NCBI GenBank assembly: GCA_022842595.1
Contig: JALHPF010000017.1
Coordinates: 1 to 64,000 of the forward strand
Direction of reading: 5' to 3'
DNA: 64,000 nt
Source of the DNA: Rubrivivax sp.
GTDB taxonomy: Bacteria; Pseudomonadota; Gammaproteobacteria; Burkholderiales; Burkholderiaceae_C
Shown one piece after another: positions 52,406-60,201 of the stretch. How positions within the stretch are numbered: position 1 is the first letter of the stretch; each line of letters begins with the position of its first letter. Both the position numbers and the translations under genes were made by a program. Under the pieces are notes generated by a model. It saw nothing but the letters and a program-made list of their open reading frames with translations. It was not told the DNA's origin and ran no database searches.

Positions 52406-53217
52406 TGCGGCACCGCCACGCCGGTCTTGCGGATGGCGCCGATATGGCCGCGCAGCTCGTGCACGATGTCGGTGAAGGCTGGCGTGTACGTCACCTCCAG
52501 GTCGCGCGGGCGCGGCAGGTCGATGTGGCGCTGCACGACGAAGCGGCCCGGGCTCTTGCTCATGACATACACCGTGTCGGCCAGGAAGACGCTCTCGCGC
52601 AGGTCGTGCGTGACGAGGATGACGTTGAATTTCTGCGCCGCCTGCAGGTCACGCAGCGCGCACCACAGTTCTTCGCGGGTGAACGCATCGAGCGCACCGA
52701 AGGGTTCGTCCAGCAGCAGCATCTGGGGTTCGTGCACCAGCGCACGGCAGATGCTGGCGCGCTGCTGCATGCCGCCGCTCAGCTGCCACGGGAACTTGTC
52801 TTCGTAGCCGCCCAGGCCCACGCTCTGCAGCAGCTTGCGCGCCTTCTCTTCATATTCCTTGCGTTTTTGCTTGAAGCTCGAGCGGTAGGGCTCGACGATC
52901 TCCAGCGGCAGCAGCACGTTGTCGACCGTGGTTCGCCAGGGCAGCAGGCTCGGTGCCTGGAAGGCCATGCCGCTGATCTTCAGCGGCCCGGTCACCGGCG
53001 CCCCGCCGATCTGGATGCTGCCCTTGCTGGGCATCTTCAGGCCGGTGGTGAGCTTCATGAACGTGCTCTTGCCGCAGCCGCTGGGCCCGACGATGGCGAT
53101 GAACTCGCCACGCTGAACCTGCAGGCTGATGTCCTCGACGGCGAACCTGCCTTCGGCCAGCAGCTCGTCGTTGTAGGCCAGCCAGACGTTCCTGAAATCG
53201 ACGAAAGGTGCAGTCAT
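52402..53217 (-). CDS. ABC transporter ATPase, SsuB/TauB type
   Basis: 271-aa ATPase. Walker A GPSGCGKSTFMKL, Q-loop MAFQAPSLLPWRT, signature LSGGMQQRASICRAL, Walker B MLLLDEPFGALDAFT, switch VTHDLRESV. The start at 53217 (MTAPFVDFRNVW). It lies 3 bp after the alpha/beta hydrolase gene, so the three or four genes form a unit with the deaminase. Confidence 0.93.
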   Translation of the reverse strand: MTAPFVDFRNVWLAYNDELLAEGRFAVEDISLQVQRGEFIAIVGPSGCGKSTFMKLTTGLKMPSKGSIQIGGAPVTGPLKISGMAFQAPSLLPWRTTVDNVLLPLEIVEPYRSSFKQKRKEYEEKARKLLQSVGLGGYEDKFPWQLSGGMQQRASICRALVHEPQMLLLDEPFGALDAFTREELWCALRDLQAAQKFNVILVTHDLRESVFLADTVYVMSKSPGRFVVQRHIDLPRPRDLEVTYTPAFTDIVHELRGHIGAIRKTGVAVPQ

Positions 53218-53220
53218 GAC

Positions 53221-54168
53221 TCAAGGCGATGGCAAGCGCTGTGCCAGGTCGCGGAAAGTGGCGGTGTAGACGTCCTTGAACTCGGTGTGCAGCTGGCTGT
53301 GGGTGCCGCCCGGCAGCTCCACCCAGCGCACGCGACCGGGTTCGGGCTGGGCCCGCAGCGCCTCGTCGCGCAAGCGCCGGCCCAGGGTGATGGGCACGGT
53401 TCGGTCGGCCGTGCCATGCAGCAGCAGCACCGGCGCGTCGACCCGGCGCATGCGGGCCACGGCGTTGAACTCCAGTGTCGTCAGCCACGCGGCCACGCGG
53501 CCCCAGAAGCCGGCCTCTCCGGCCACTTCGGACATGCGCGTGAAGCTGGACTCGACGACCAGCGCACCATAGTCGTGCTGCCAGCGCAGGCTGCTGGCCA
53601 GACGCACCGCAACGGCGCCGCCCATCGAATGGCCGAAGATGACGCGGCGACCAGGCACGGGCTGGCGGCGCCGCAGCTCGGCCCAGGCGGTGCGGGCGTC
53701 GGCGGCGATGGTCTCTTCGTCGGGGACGATCACCGTGCTGTCGCCCCAGCCGCGGTAGTCGACGGCCAGTACCGAGAAGCCGGCGTCGCGCAGCGCCTGG
53801 ATCTTCGGCAGGTTTCGGTACAGGCTGCGGAATGTGCCGTGCAGATACAGCAGCGTGGGCGCACCGGGTTCGGGGCTCGGAATCCACCACAGGGCCAGTT
53901 GGTCGGGCTCGCTGGGCATGGGCACACGCGGCATGCGCGTGGGTGCCACGGGGACCAGCCAGCGCTCGTCGGCAGGGCCGAAAAGCTGGCTGTCGGGTGC
54001 CACGTTGGCGGGCCGGCCGGGCGAAGGGCGCAAGGCCAGCTGGCTCTGCTTGGCGCTGAGCCAGGCGCAGCCGGCCAACTGGCTGGCCACGAGCAGCAGC
54101 AACACCCCCATGAGCCGGGTGCCAACGGATACGTACAAACCGGGCCCTGCTGCCACAATCTGCTTCAT
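53221..54168 (-). CDS. Alpha/beta-hydrolase lipoprotein
   Basis: 315-aa (from 54168) exported serine hydrolase. The lipobox ASQLAGC places Cys at residue 34. The fold motifs are LLYLHGTFRS (oxyanion HG), DYRGWGDS, the nucleophile elbow GHSMGGA, the aspartate in LLHGTADRTVP and the histidine near LPGGTHSQLH. The start is unsure: 54168 has an upstream ggaagg but shares its CATG with the divergent barrel gene; ATG 54111 (MGVLLLLVASQLAGC) would leave promoter room but a short signal. Esterase or lipase-like; substrate unknown. Confidence 0.82.
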   Translation of the reverse strand: MKQIVAAGPGLYVSVGTRLMGVLLLLVASQLAGCAWLSAKQSQLALRPSPGRPANVAPDSQLFGPADERWLVPVAPTRMPRVPMPSEPDQLALWWIPSPEPGAPTLLYLHGTFRSLYRNLPKIQALRDAGFSVLAVDYRGWGDSTVIVPDEETIAADARTAWAELRRRQPVPGRRVIFGHSMGGAVAVRLASSLRWQHDYGALVVESSFTRMSEVAGEAGFWGRVAAWLTTLEFNAVARMRRVDAPVLLLHGTADRTVPITLGRRLRDEALRAQPEPGRVRWVELPGGTHSQLHTEFKDVYTATFRDLAQRLPSP

Positions 54169-54718
54169 GCCGCGCCTTCCTGCATGCCCCGTCGGGGCCA
54201 TTTTTTTGTCTGCCTCATGCCTTGCCGGTTCCGTTCAAGCCGCCGACCCGGCAGGCCCCGGCCTCGTCGCACGCAACGTCCAGCAGGCCGCCGACATGGC
54301 GGCCTGGAAGGGTGAAGGTTACTGGCGCGCGGCCATCGCGCCTTACGCGCCGCATTTCAGGCCCAGCGACGAACACACCGACGTCTGGGCGATCGGTGTC
54401 GAACGGCAGCGGCCCGACCGCTGGCTGGCCGGCTTTTCGTACTTCCGGAATTCATTCGGCCAGCCCAGTGCCTACGCCTACATCGGCCAGCGTTACACCG
54501 GGCTGCTGGACACCGAACCCCTGTTCTTCCAGTGGAGCGCCGGCGTCCTGTACGGCTACAAGGGCAAGTACAAGGACAAGGTGGCGTTGAACGTGGCCGG
54601 GTTCGCGCCCGGGGCGCTGGTGGGGCTGGGCTGGCAGTTCAACCGCAACGCGTCGGTCACCGCGCACCTGCTCGGCGATGCGGCCGTGATGTTCCAGTTC
54701 GCCTGGGATATTCGTTAG
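54167..54718 (+). CDS. Small outer-membrane beta-barrel, PagP-like
   Basis: 183-aa exported protein with signal MPRLPACPVGAIFLSASCLAGSVQA. The mature part is made of alternating strands (WAIGVERQRPDRWLAGFSYFRNSF, AYAYIGQRY, SAGVLYGYKGKYKDKV, ALVGLGWQFNRNASVTAHLLG) and ends in an aromatic-containing strand (MFQFAWDIR). The pattern resembles proteins often annotated as PagP-like or sn-glycerol-3-phosphate transporter in Burkholderiales. The catalytic His/Asp/Ser of true PagP cannot be confirmed by eye. Its ATG is interlocked with the start of the divergent hydrolase gene, so one of the two starts is probably wrong. Confidence 0.65.
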   Translation: MPRLPACPVGAIFLSASCLAGSVQAADPAGPGLVARNVQQAADMAAWKGEGYWRAAIAPYAPHFRPSDEHTDVWAIGVERQRPDRWLAGFSYFRNSFGQPSAYAYIGQRYTGLLDTEPLFFQWSAGVLYGYKGKYKDKVALNVAGFAPGALVGLGWQFNRNASVTAHLLGDAAVMFQFAWDIR

Positions 54719-54743
54719 CCCCCACGCTCGCTGGCGCTCGCTG

Positions 54744-54855
54744 CCCCCCGTGGGGGGCGAACTGGACGAAGAACAGTCCCTGCGGACTGTTCTTCGCCTG
54801 TGAGCGACTGCGGCGTCCTCGACGCAGGCGTCCGCCTACGGACCGGCAGAGCCGG
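54744..54855. repeat. Intergenic hairpin cluster
   Basis: Between the barrel gene and the minus-strand binding protein. cccccc-gt-gggggg (54744-54757), a 13-bp stem with ctgc loop (54767-54796) containing acagtcc...ggactgt, and ccggc-aga-gccgg (54843-54855). The acagtcc hairpin recurs in repeat B (20871-20897); the other two parts recur between urtA and urtB. It may terminate both convergent genes. Confidence 0.65.
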
Positions 54856-54889
54856 ATCCGTGGCGGGAAGCTTGGTTCAAGAGGCCGCG

Positions 54890-55954
54890 TTACTTCTTCA
54901 GCGGGGGCAGGATGTTGAGTTCGGCCTTGGGCGGCAGGTAGGCGTCGGTCCACACGGCGTTGGGGTCGATGCGGGTCTTGGTGGTGAAGGCGTCGCTCAC
55001 CTGCGAGGCCATCAGCGCCAGGCGGCCGGGCACCACCACGCCGAAACCTTCGGCCCGCGCGTCGGGGCTGGCAACGACGGCATCGATGGCCATGCGCAGA
55101 CGTCGTTTTTCGAGGTCGACGTTGATGATGCCGTCGCGCGCCTTGACGTACTCGATGGCCGGGTCGGGGTTGGCGATGACTTCCTTGGCGCCCTTGACGA
55201 AGGCCGAAAGGAATGCCTTCACCGCTGCCGGGTTTTCCTTCAGGATCTTCGGGCTGGCGATGATGACGTTGCCGTACAGCTTCACGCCATGCGCCGGGTA
55301 GGGCAGCACGACGATGTCCTCGGCCTTCACGCCCCGCGCTTCCAGGTTCAGCAGGCTGGTGAAGCTGAAGCCGGTGATGGCCTCGATGTCGCCACGCACC
55401 AGCATGGTTTCGCGCAGCGGCGGGTCCATGCTCGTCCACTGCACGCCGCTGATGTTGTTGGCCTTGGCGAAGATCGGGAAGGCCTTGCGGCCGGCGTCGA
55501 AGCCCGGTGCGCCGAGCTTCTTGCCCGTCAGGTCGGCGGGCTTGGTGATGCCGCTCTTCTTCAGCGCCAGCACCGCCGCCGGCGTGTTGTTGTAGACCAT
55601 CATCACCGCCACCGGCTTGTTCGGCGCTTCGGGGTTGTTGGCGTGGAACTCCATCAGCGCGGCCATGTCGGCAAAACCCATGTCGTAGGTGCCGCCGGCA
55701 ACGCGCGTGACGGTGCCGCCACTGCCGTTGCCGCCGTCGATGGTGACGTCCAGACCCGCGGCCTTGTAGTAGCCCTTGGCCTGGCTGGCCAGGAACAACG
55801 CGGCCGGCCCTTCGAAACGCCAGTCCAGCTGGAACTTCACCGGCGTCTGCGCTTGCGCCATGGATGTGCCCAGCAGGCTGGCCGCGGCAGCGGCAAGCAG
55901 GACGGAACGGCGGGAAAGGGTCGCAAAAGAGGCGGCAATCAGGCGGGTCGTCAT
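54890..55954 (-). CDS. ABC transporter binding protein, NMT1/THI5-like
   Basis: 354-aa periplasmic binding protein. The signal RRSVLLAAAAASLLGTSMAQAQ precedes PVKFQLDWRFEGPAALFLAS, GYYKAAGLDVTIDGGNGSGG and VAGGTYDMGFADMAALMEF, the NMT1/SsuA pattern found in sulfonate, riboflavin, thiamine-pyrimidine and formylaminopyrimidine importers. It is probably the binding protein for the permease/ATPase at 51.6-53.2 kb, separated from them by two unrelated genes. Close to the purine-degradation genes, so a purine or pyrimidine derivative is plausible. Confidence 0.9.
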   Translation of the reverse strand: MTTRLIAASFATLSRRSVLLAAAAASLLGTSMAQAQTPVKFQLDWRFEGPAALFLASQAKGYYKAAGLDVTIDGGNGSGGTVTRVAGGTYDMGFADMAALMEFHANNPEAPNKPVAVMMVYNNTPAAVLALKKSGITKPADLTGKKLGAPGFDAGRKAFPIFAKANNISGVQWTSMDPPLRETMLVRGDIEAITGFSFTSLLNLEARGVKAEDIVVLPYPAHGVKLYGNVIIASPKILKENPAAVKAFLSAFVKGAKEVIANPDPAIEYVKARDGIINVDLEKRRLRMAIDAVVASPDARAEGFGVVVPGRLALMASQVSDAFTTKTRIDPNAVWTDAYLPPKAELNILPPLKK

Positions 55955-56013
55955 ACGGTGGGGTCTTTCGGTGGCGAAGTGAAGTTTCGAACCCGTTTGC
56001 GCAAGTTCCGTGC

Positions 56014-57264
56014 TCAGGTGGAATGCACCGAACTGGGGCGAAGCAGGTCGTAAAGCGTGCGCGCCACCACCCGGGTGGCGCCATGCAGATCGCTCAGCAC
56101 CAGGTGCTCGTCGGCGCGCTTGGCATTGCTTTCGAGCACGGTGCGCGGGCCGGCACCGTAGATGACAGCGGGTACGCCGTGTTCACCGTACAGCCGCACG
56201 TCGGTGTACAGCGGCGTGCCGGAAGTCGGCACCGGCTCGCCGAACACCGCCTGCGCATGCCGCTGGATGGCCGCCACCAGCGGCGCGTTGCCGGGCAGCG
56301 GCTGCAACGGGTGCGCCAGCAGCAGCCGCTTGATGTGCAGCGTGATGCCCCGGCAGCGCGCCACCACGCCTTCGATCAGGGCCCGGACCTCGGCCTCCAC
56401 CGCGGCCGGGTTCTCCTCGGGGATCATGCGGCGGTCGAGCTTGATGACGACCTTGCCGGGCACGACATTGGTGTTGCTGCCGCCCTCGATGCGGCCGACG
56501 TTCAGGTAGGGGTGGGTGATCCCGGCCACCGCCGAACGGCGTTCGCGCAGCACCGTGTTGTGCGCGTACAGAGCCACCAGCAGCTGGGTCGCAGCCTGCA
56601 GCGCGTCGATGCCGGTCTCGGGGTAGGCGGCGTGCGAGGCCAGGCCCTGCCGCGTCACTTCCATCTGCAGGCAGCCGTTGTGCGCCGTCACCACCTGGTA
56701 GCTGAAGCCGGCGGCGATCAGCAGGTCGGGCTGGGTCAGGCCCCGCTGCAGCAGCCAGCCGGGGCCGAGTTCGCCGCCGAATTCCTCGTCGTAAGTGAAG
56801 TGCAGTTCGACCTGGCCGGCCAGCGCGGCGTCCAGTGCCTTCAATGCGCGCAAGGAGAAGGCGTAGGTGGCGAAGTCGCTCTTGCTGACGGCGGCGGCGC
56901 GGCCGTGGAGCTTGCCGCCGACCACCTCGCCGGAATACGGCCCATGCGTCCAGCCTTCGCCCGGTGGCACGACGTCGCCGTGGGCATTCAGCGCCACGGT
57001 CGGGCCCGGGCCGGCATCGAACCGATGGCGCACGATCAGGTTCGTCACCGACTGCAGGCCGTAGCTGAGCGCCAGCGCGTCGGGCACCGGGTGCTGCTCG
57101 GCGTGCAGGCCCATGTCGGCCAGCAGTTCGGCGGTGCGCCGGGCGTGCGGCGCGTTGTTGCCGGGCGGCGTGTCGGTGGGCACCTGCACCAGGGCCTGCA
57201 GGAAACGCACTTCCTCGTCGAAGTGGGCAGCGATCCAGGCGTCGATCTGCTCGTAGGCGGTCAT
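56014..57264 (-). CDS. M20-family metallohydrolase (ArgE/DapE-like)
   Basis: 416-aa zinc amidohydrolase. Metal-site motifs: ALNAHGDVVPPGEGW (His, Asp), the catalytic Glu pair in FTYDEEFGGELGPG and a late histidine in KRADEHLVLSD. The dimerisation domain sits in the middle (NGCLQMEVTRQGLASHAAYPE). Its ATG overlaps the uraD-allC stop (ATGA), so it belongs to the purine unit and may cleave an N-acyl or N-carbamoyl compound derived from allantoate. The ArgE/DapE label is structural only. Confidence 0.88.
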   Translation of the reverse strand: MTAYEQIDAWIAAHFDEEVRFLQALVQVPTDTPPGNNAPHARRTAELLADMGLHAEQHPVPDALALSYGLQSVTNLIVRHRFDAGPGPTVALNAHGDVVPPGEGWTHGPYSGEVVGGKLHGRAAAVSKSDFATYAFSLRALKALDAALAGQVELHFTYDEEFGGELGPGWLLQRGLTQPDLLIAAGFSYQVVTAHNGCLQMEVTRQGLASHAAYPETGIDALQAATQLLVALYAHNTVLRERRSAVAGITHPYLNVGRIEGGSNTNVVPGKVVIKLDRRMIPEENPAAVEAEVRALIEGVVARCRGITLHIKRLLLAHPLQPLPGNAPLVAAIQRHAQAVFGEPVPTSGTPLYTDVRLYGEHGVPAVIYGAGPRTVLESNAKRADEHLVLSDLHGATRVVARTLYDLLRPSSVHST

Positions 57265-59075
57265 GTGTGGGCCAGTTGGTCGACCAGATGACCGAAGGCG
57301 GCGACGCACAGCTCGGCGTCGTCGTCGCTGATGCTTTCCAGCGGGTTGTGGCTGATGCCGGCATTGCCGCCGCGCACGAACAGCATGGCCTGCGGCATCA
57401 GCTCGTGCAGCTTCATCGCATCATGCCCGGCGCCGCTGGGCAGGCGGTAGACGGGCAAGCCCAGGGCCTGCACCGCCGCCTCCCAGCGCTGCTGCCAGGC
57501 CGGGTGGCTGGGGGCGGCGCTGGCAGCCATGGTTTCCTCGAGCGTGAAGTCCAGGCCACGCACGCTGGCGATGCGCTGCAGTTCGGCGCGCACGTCGGCG
57601 GCCAGCGCGTCACGCGCCGGGTTGGTGGTGGCGCGCAGGTCCAGGCTGAAGCGGCAGCGGCCAGGCACGACGTTGATGCTGCCGTTCGGCACGTCCAGCA
57701 TGCCCATCGTGCCGACGCTTGCGTCGGCACCCGCCTGATTCGTGCCCACGCATTCGCGCAACGCCGCCGCGCGGCGTTCAACGAACAGCACCAGTTCGGC
57801 CGCAGCGCAGGCGGCGTCGCGGCGCTGGCCCATCGGCGTGGTGCCGGCGTGGCAAGCCTGGCCGATGAACTCGCCCAGGTAGCGCACGCTGCCGTTGATG
57901 CTGGTGACCACGCCCAGCGGCAGGTCCAGCGCGTCGAGCAACGGGCCCTGTTCGATGTGGACTTCTACAAACCCGAGGTAGCGCGCCGCATCGCGCTTCA
58001 GCGCCTGGATGGCCCGCAGCGTGGCCGGCAGCCCGGCGGCCTGCATGGCCTGGCGCATCGTCGTGCCATCGGCGTCGCGCTGGTCCAGCCAGGCCGGGTC
58101 GAAGTGGCCGGTGAGCGCGCCCGAGCCCAGGAAAGTGGCCTTGTAGCGCTGGCCTTCCTCTTCGGCGAAGCCCACCACCTCGACGCCGAACGGCAGCCGC
58201 CGCCCGGCCTGCTTCAGCCCGGCCACCACCGCCATCGGCACCAGGATGCCCAGCCGGCCGTCGTACTTGCCGCCGTTGCGCACGGTGTCGTAGTGGCTGC
58301 CCGTGAGCAATCGCGGGGCCAAAGCCTCGGTGCCGTGGTAGACCCCGACGACGTTTCCGACGGCGTCCAGCGTCACCTCGTCGAAGCCGCAGGCGTGCAT
58401 CCACTGCTGCAGCTGCGCCGCCACCGCCCGGTGCGCGGGCGTCAGGTAGGTCACCGTCAGCTGGCCCTGTTCCTTGAAGCCCGCGTCACTGTGCACGGCC
58501 AGCGCCTCGGCCCAGTCCCACACCTGGCGGCCACGCACCGGTACGAGGCCGAACTTGTCGTTCAGCCTGATCTCGGCGATGCGGTGGATGTGGCGAAGCG
58601 CCTCGGCAAACTCGAAGTCGGGATGGTTCGCCAGCCGGCGCTGGAAGCTGGCGATGATCTGCGCCCGGCTCAGACCCTCGCCACGCGGCCCGCGCACGGC
58701 CAGCAGAAAGGGGAATCCGAACTTCGCGTTGTAGTCGGCGTTCAGCCGCTGCAGCGTGGCAAATTCTGCCGGCGTGCAGTTCGTCAGCCCGGCACGGCTT
58801 TGTTCACCGGTGCTTTCGGCCGTGAGTGACTGGCCGACCATGGCCTTGCCGGCCAGTTCCGGGTGGGCCCGAACCAGCGCCAGCTGCACTTCGCGCCCGG
58901 CGTCGCGCACGACTTGCACCAGCGCCCGCTTCAATGCCGGCAGGCTGACGTAGCCGCCGGCCGGGCTTGCCGCATGCGCCCGTTCGGCGATCCAGGGCGA
59001 ATGTTCATAGATACCGTCGAGCAGCGCGCTGAACTCGGCCGCGTTCGCGGCGTTGAGCCTGGCCAGTGTCAGCAT
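57261..59075 (-). CDS. Fused OHCU decarboxylase (UraD) and allantoate amidohydrolase (AllC)
   Basis: 604-aa bifunctional protein. Residues 1-170 are UraD: AHPELAGKAMVGQSLTAES then EQSRAGL, KFGFPFLLAVRG and FQRRLANHPDFEFAEALRHIHRIAEIRL. It forms S-allantoin from OHCU. Residues about 185-604 are an AllC-type M20 amidase: TGSHYDTVRNGGKYDG (metal His/Asp), GFAEEEGQRYKATFLGS (Glu), FVEVHIEQGPLLDA and MLFVRGGNAGISHNPLES. It releases ammonia and carbon dioxide from allantoate. The link is about 15 residues with no stop or frameshift. The start at 59075 (MLTLARLNAANAAEF). It lies 22 bp downstream of puuE, the enzyme acting between its two activities. Confidence 0.93.
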   Translation of the reverse strand: MLTLARLNAANAAEFSALLDGIYEHSPWIAERAHAASPAGGYVSLPALKRALVQVVRDAGREVQLALVRAHPELAGKAMVGQSLTAESTGEQSRAGLTNCTPAEFATLQRLNADYNAKFGFPFLLAVRGPRGEGLSRAQIIASFQRRLANHPDFEFAEALRHIHRIAEIRLNDKFGLVPVRGRQVWDWAEALAVHSDAGFKEQGQLTVTYLTPAHRAVAAQLQQWMHACGFDEVTLDAVGNVVGVYHGTEALAPRLLTGSHYDTVRNGGKYDGRLGILVPMAVVAGLKQAGRRLPFGVEVVGFAEEEGQRYKATFLGSGALTGHFDPAWLDQRDADGTTMRQAMQAAGLPATLRAIQALKRDAARYLGFVEVHIEQGPLLDALDLPLGVVTSINGSVRYLGEFIGQACHAGTTPMGQRRDAACAAAELVLFVERRAAALRECVGTNQAGADASVGTMGMLDVPNGSINVVPGRCRFSLDLRATTNPARDALAADVRAELQRIASVRGLDFTLEETMAASAAPSHPAWQQRWEAAVQALGLPVYRLPSGAGHDAMKLHELMPQAMLFVRGGNAGISHNPLESISDDDAELCVAAFGHLVDQLAHT

Positions 59076-59097
59076 GGTGCGGCAGCTCTGTGAAAGT

Positions 59098-60063
59098 TCA
59101 TCGCCACGCGAAAGCGGTGGCGGCATCGAAGGGATGCACCTCGCGCCAGTGGCGGGCGATGTCGATGCGCCGGCACACCCACACCTGTTCGTGCCGCGCC
59201 ACATGGTCCATGAAACGCTGCAGCGCGCCGATGCGCCCGGGCTTGCCCAGCAAGCGGCAATGCATGCCCACGCTCATCATCTTCGGCCGGTCCAGACCGT
59301 CGGGGTCGCCTTCGGCATAGAGCGCGTCGAAGCTGTCGCGCAGGTAGGCGTAGAAATGCTCGCCGGTATTGAAGCCCTGGGCCTGGACGAAGCGCATGTC
59401 GTTGGTGTCCAGCGAATACGGCACCACCAGGTGCGGAACGGGGGCGGCGCCGGCCGCAGTCTCGACCTGCAGCCAGAACGGCAGGTCGTCGCCGTAGTAG
59501 TCGCTGTCGTACTCGTAGCCGCCAGCCTCGGCCACCAGGCGGCGGGTGTTGGGGCTGTCGCGGCCGGTGTACCAGCCCAGTGGCCAGGCGCCGCCGGTCA
59601 GCTCCTTGAGGATGTGCGTGGCAATGCCGATGTGCTTGCGCTCGGTGGCCTCGGGCATGTGCTGGTGGTGGATCCAGCGCAGCCCGTGGTTGGCGATCTC
59701 GTCGTCGCGGGCCATGAAGATCTGCACCAGTTCCGGGTAGCGCTGCAGCGCAGTGGCCACGGCAAACACCGTCAGGGGCCAGCCGCGGGCGTCGAATTCA
59801 CGCAACAGCCGCCAGATGCCGGCACGTGAGCCGTACTCGTACATCGACTCCATCGTCATGTGCCGGTTCTCGTAGGCCTGGGCCGTGACCAGTTCCGACA
59901 GGAAGGTTTCCGAAGTGGCGTCGCCATGCAGCGGGTTGTTTTCGCCGCCTTCCTCGTAGTTCAGCACGAACTGCAGCGCGATGCGGGCGCCGCCCGGCCA
60001 GCGCGCATGGGGCGGCTGCGGGCCATGGCCTCGCAGGTCTCGGGGGTAGGCGCTATCCGTCAT
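59098..60063 (-). CDS. puuE: Allantoinase PuuE (polysaccharide-deacetylase fold)
   Basis: 321-aa allantoinase opening the allantoin ring to allantoate. It starts MTDSAYPRDLRGHGP with QFVLNYEEGGENNPLHGD, then YEYGSRAGIWRLLREF, IANHGLRWIHHQHM and GWYTGRDSPNTRRLV, all standard PuuE stretches. It is unrelated in fold to the amidohydrolase-type AllB. First gene of the minus-strand unit puuE, uraD-allC, M20. A tgtataca palindrome lies about 40 bp upstream of the start. Confidence 0.95.
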   Translation of the reverse strand: MTDSAYPRDLRGHGPQPPHARWPGGARIALQFVLNYEEGGENNPLHGDATSETFLSELVTAQAYENRHMTMESMYEYGSRAGIWRLLREFDARGWPLTVFAVATALQRYPELVQIFMARDDEIANHGLRWIHHQHMPEATERKHIGIATHILKELTGGAWPLGWYTGRDSPNTRRLVAEAGGYEYDSDYYGDDLPFWLQVETAAGAAPVPHLVVPYSLDTNDMRFVQAQGFNTGEHFYAYLRDSFDALYAEGDPDGLDRPKMMSVGMHCRLLGKPGRIGALQRFMDHVARHEQVWVCRRIDIARHWREVHPFDAATAFAWR

Positions 60064-60102
60064 GTTAGGGGGGCCGGCCGGCCTCGGGGCAAGGGCTGAA
60101 AG

Positions 60103-60110
60103 TGTATACA
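60103..60110. promoter_or_regulatory. Palindrome between puuE and the protease gene
   Basis: tgtataca, an 8-bp perfect palindrome of GntR (FCD) operator type, placed 40 bp before puuE and 92 bp before the divergent protease gene. It may control one or both. A single short site, so weak on its own. Confidence 0.35.
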
Positions 60111-60201
60111 GTGACTGGCAAAGCAAGACCCGGGCAGAGGCCGCACGAGCCATGCCAACCGGGCTTCGGACAGCCGGGCCTGACGCCCGTGAAGGGACAC
60201 C

